A DNA stretch of 7,159 bases from a bacterium. GTDB taxonomy: Bacteria > Fidelibacterota > Marinisomatia > Marinisomatales > JAHJCW01. The translations under genes and the position numbers were made by a program. The notes beneath the pieces are model-generated. The model was not told the DNA's origin. It made no database searches and worked only from the letters and a program-made list of their open reading frames with translations. Below, piece by piece: positions 7,156 through 7,159 of the stretch. Location: contig JAHJCW010000306.1 of the NCBI GenBank assembly GCA_018812885.1, positions 1 through 7,159 on the forward strand. Reading direction: 5' to 3'. The first letter of the stretch is position 1. Each line of letters starts with the position of its first letter.

Positions 7156-7159
7156 AACA

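Overview
The window is a minus-strand block of five genes with almost no intergenic DNA. In transcription order (right to left) they are selA (7155-5767), selB (5766-3901), mutS (3904-1313), an outer-membrane beta-barrel protein of the PorV/PorQ type (about 1274-165), and the 5' part of a PspC-domain gene (153 to the window edge). Junctions are 0 bp, a 4-bp ATGA overlap, about 29-38 bp, and 11 bp, so co-transcription is likely. The promoter would lie upstream of selA, outside the window. No tRNA, rRNA, CRISPR array, insertion sequence or convincing terminator is visible.

The DNA is AT-rich by eye. The barrel protein has a signal peptide and the N-terminal GDAR-S-AMG / LWNPA signature common in the Fibrobacterota-Chlorobiota-Bacteroidota (FCB) superphylum. 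Together with the dispersed heptamer repeats, this suggests a Gram-negative FCB-group bacterium, perhaps Neomarinimicrobiota or Ignavibacteriota-like. That placement is an inference from protein style, not a search.

selA and selB are two of the four core genes for selenocysteine insertion: SelA makes Sec-tRNA(Sec) and SelB delivers it to UGA codons that have a SECIS hairpin. selC (the tRNA) and selD (selenophosphate synthase) are not here. mutS is translationally overlapped with selB although it serves DNA mismatch repair, so the link looks organisational rather than biochemical. The last two genes belong to the cell envelope.

The least ordinary signal is a degenerate 7-bp tandem repeat present twice. 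One array lies inside the selA reading frame (5913-5947) and encodes an odd LPFTIHHLPLT segment near the SelA C-terminus. The other spans the mutS/barrel-gene junction (about 1211-1310) in the opposite orientation and covers the candidate start codons and N-terminus of the barrel protein. I see no novel multi-gene system; these repeats are the main item worth following up.
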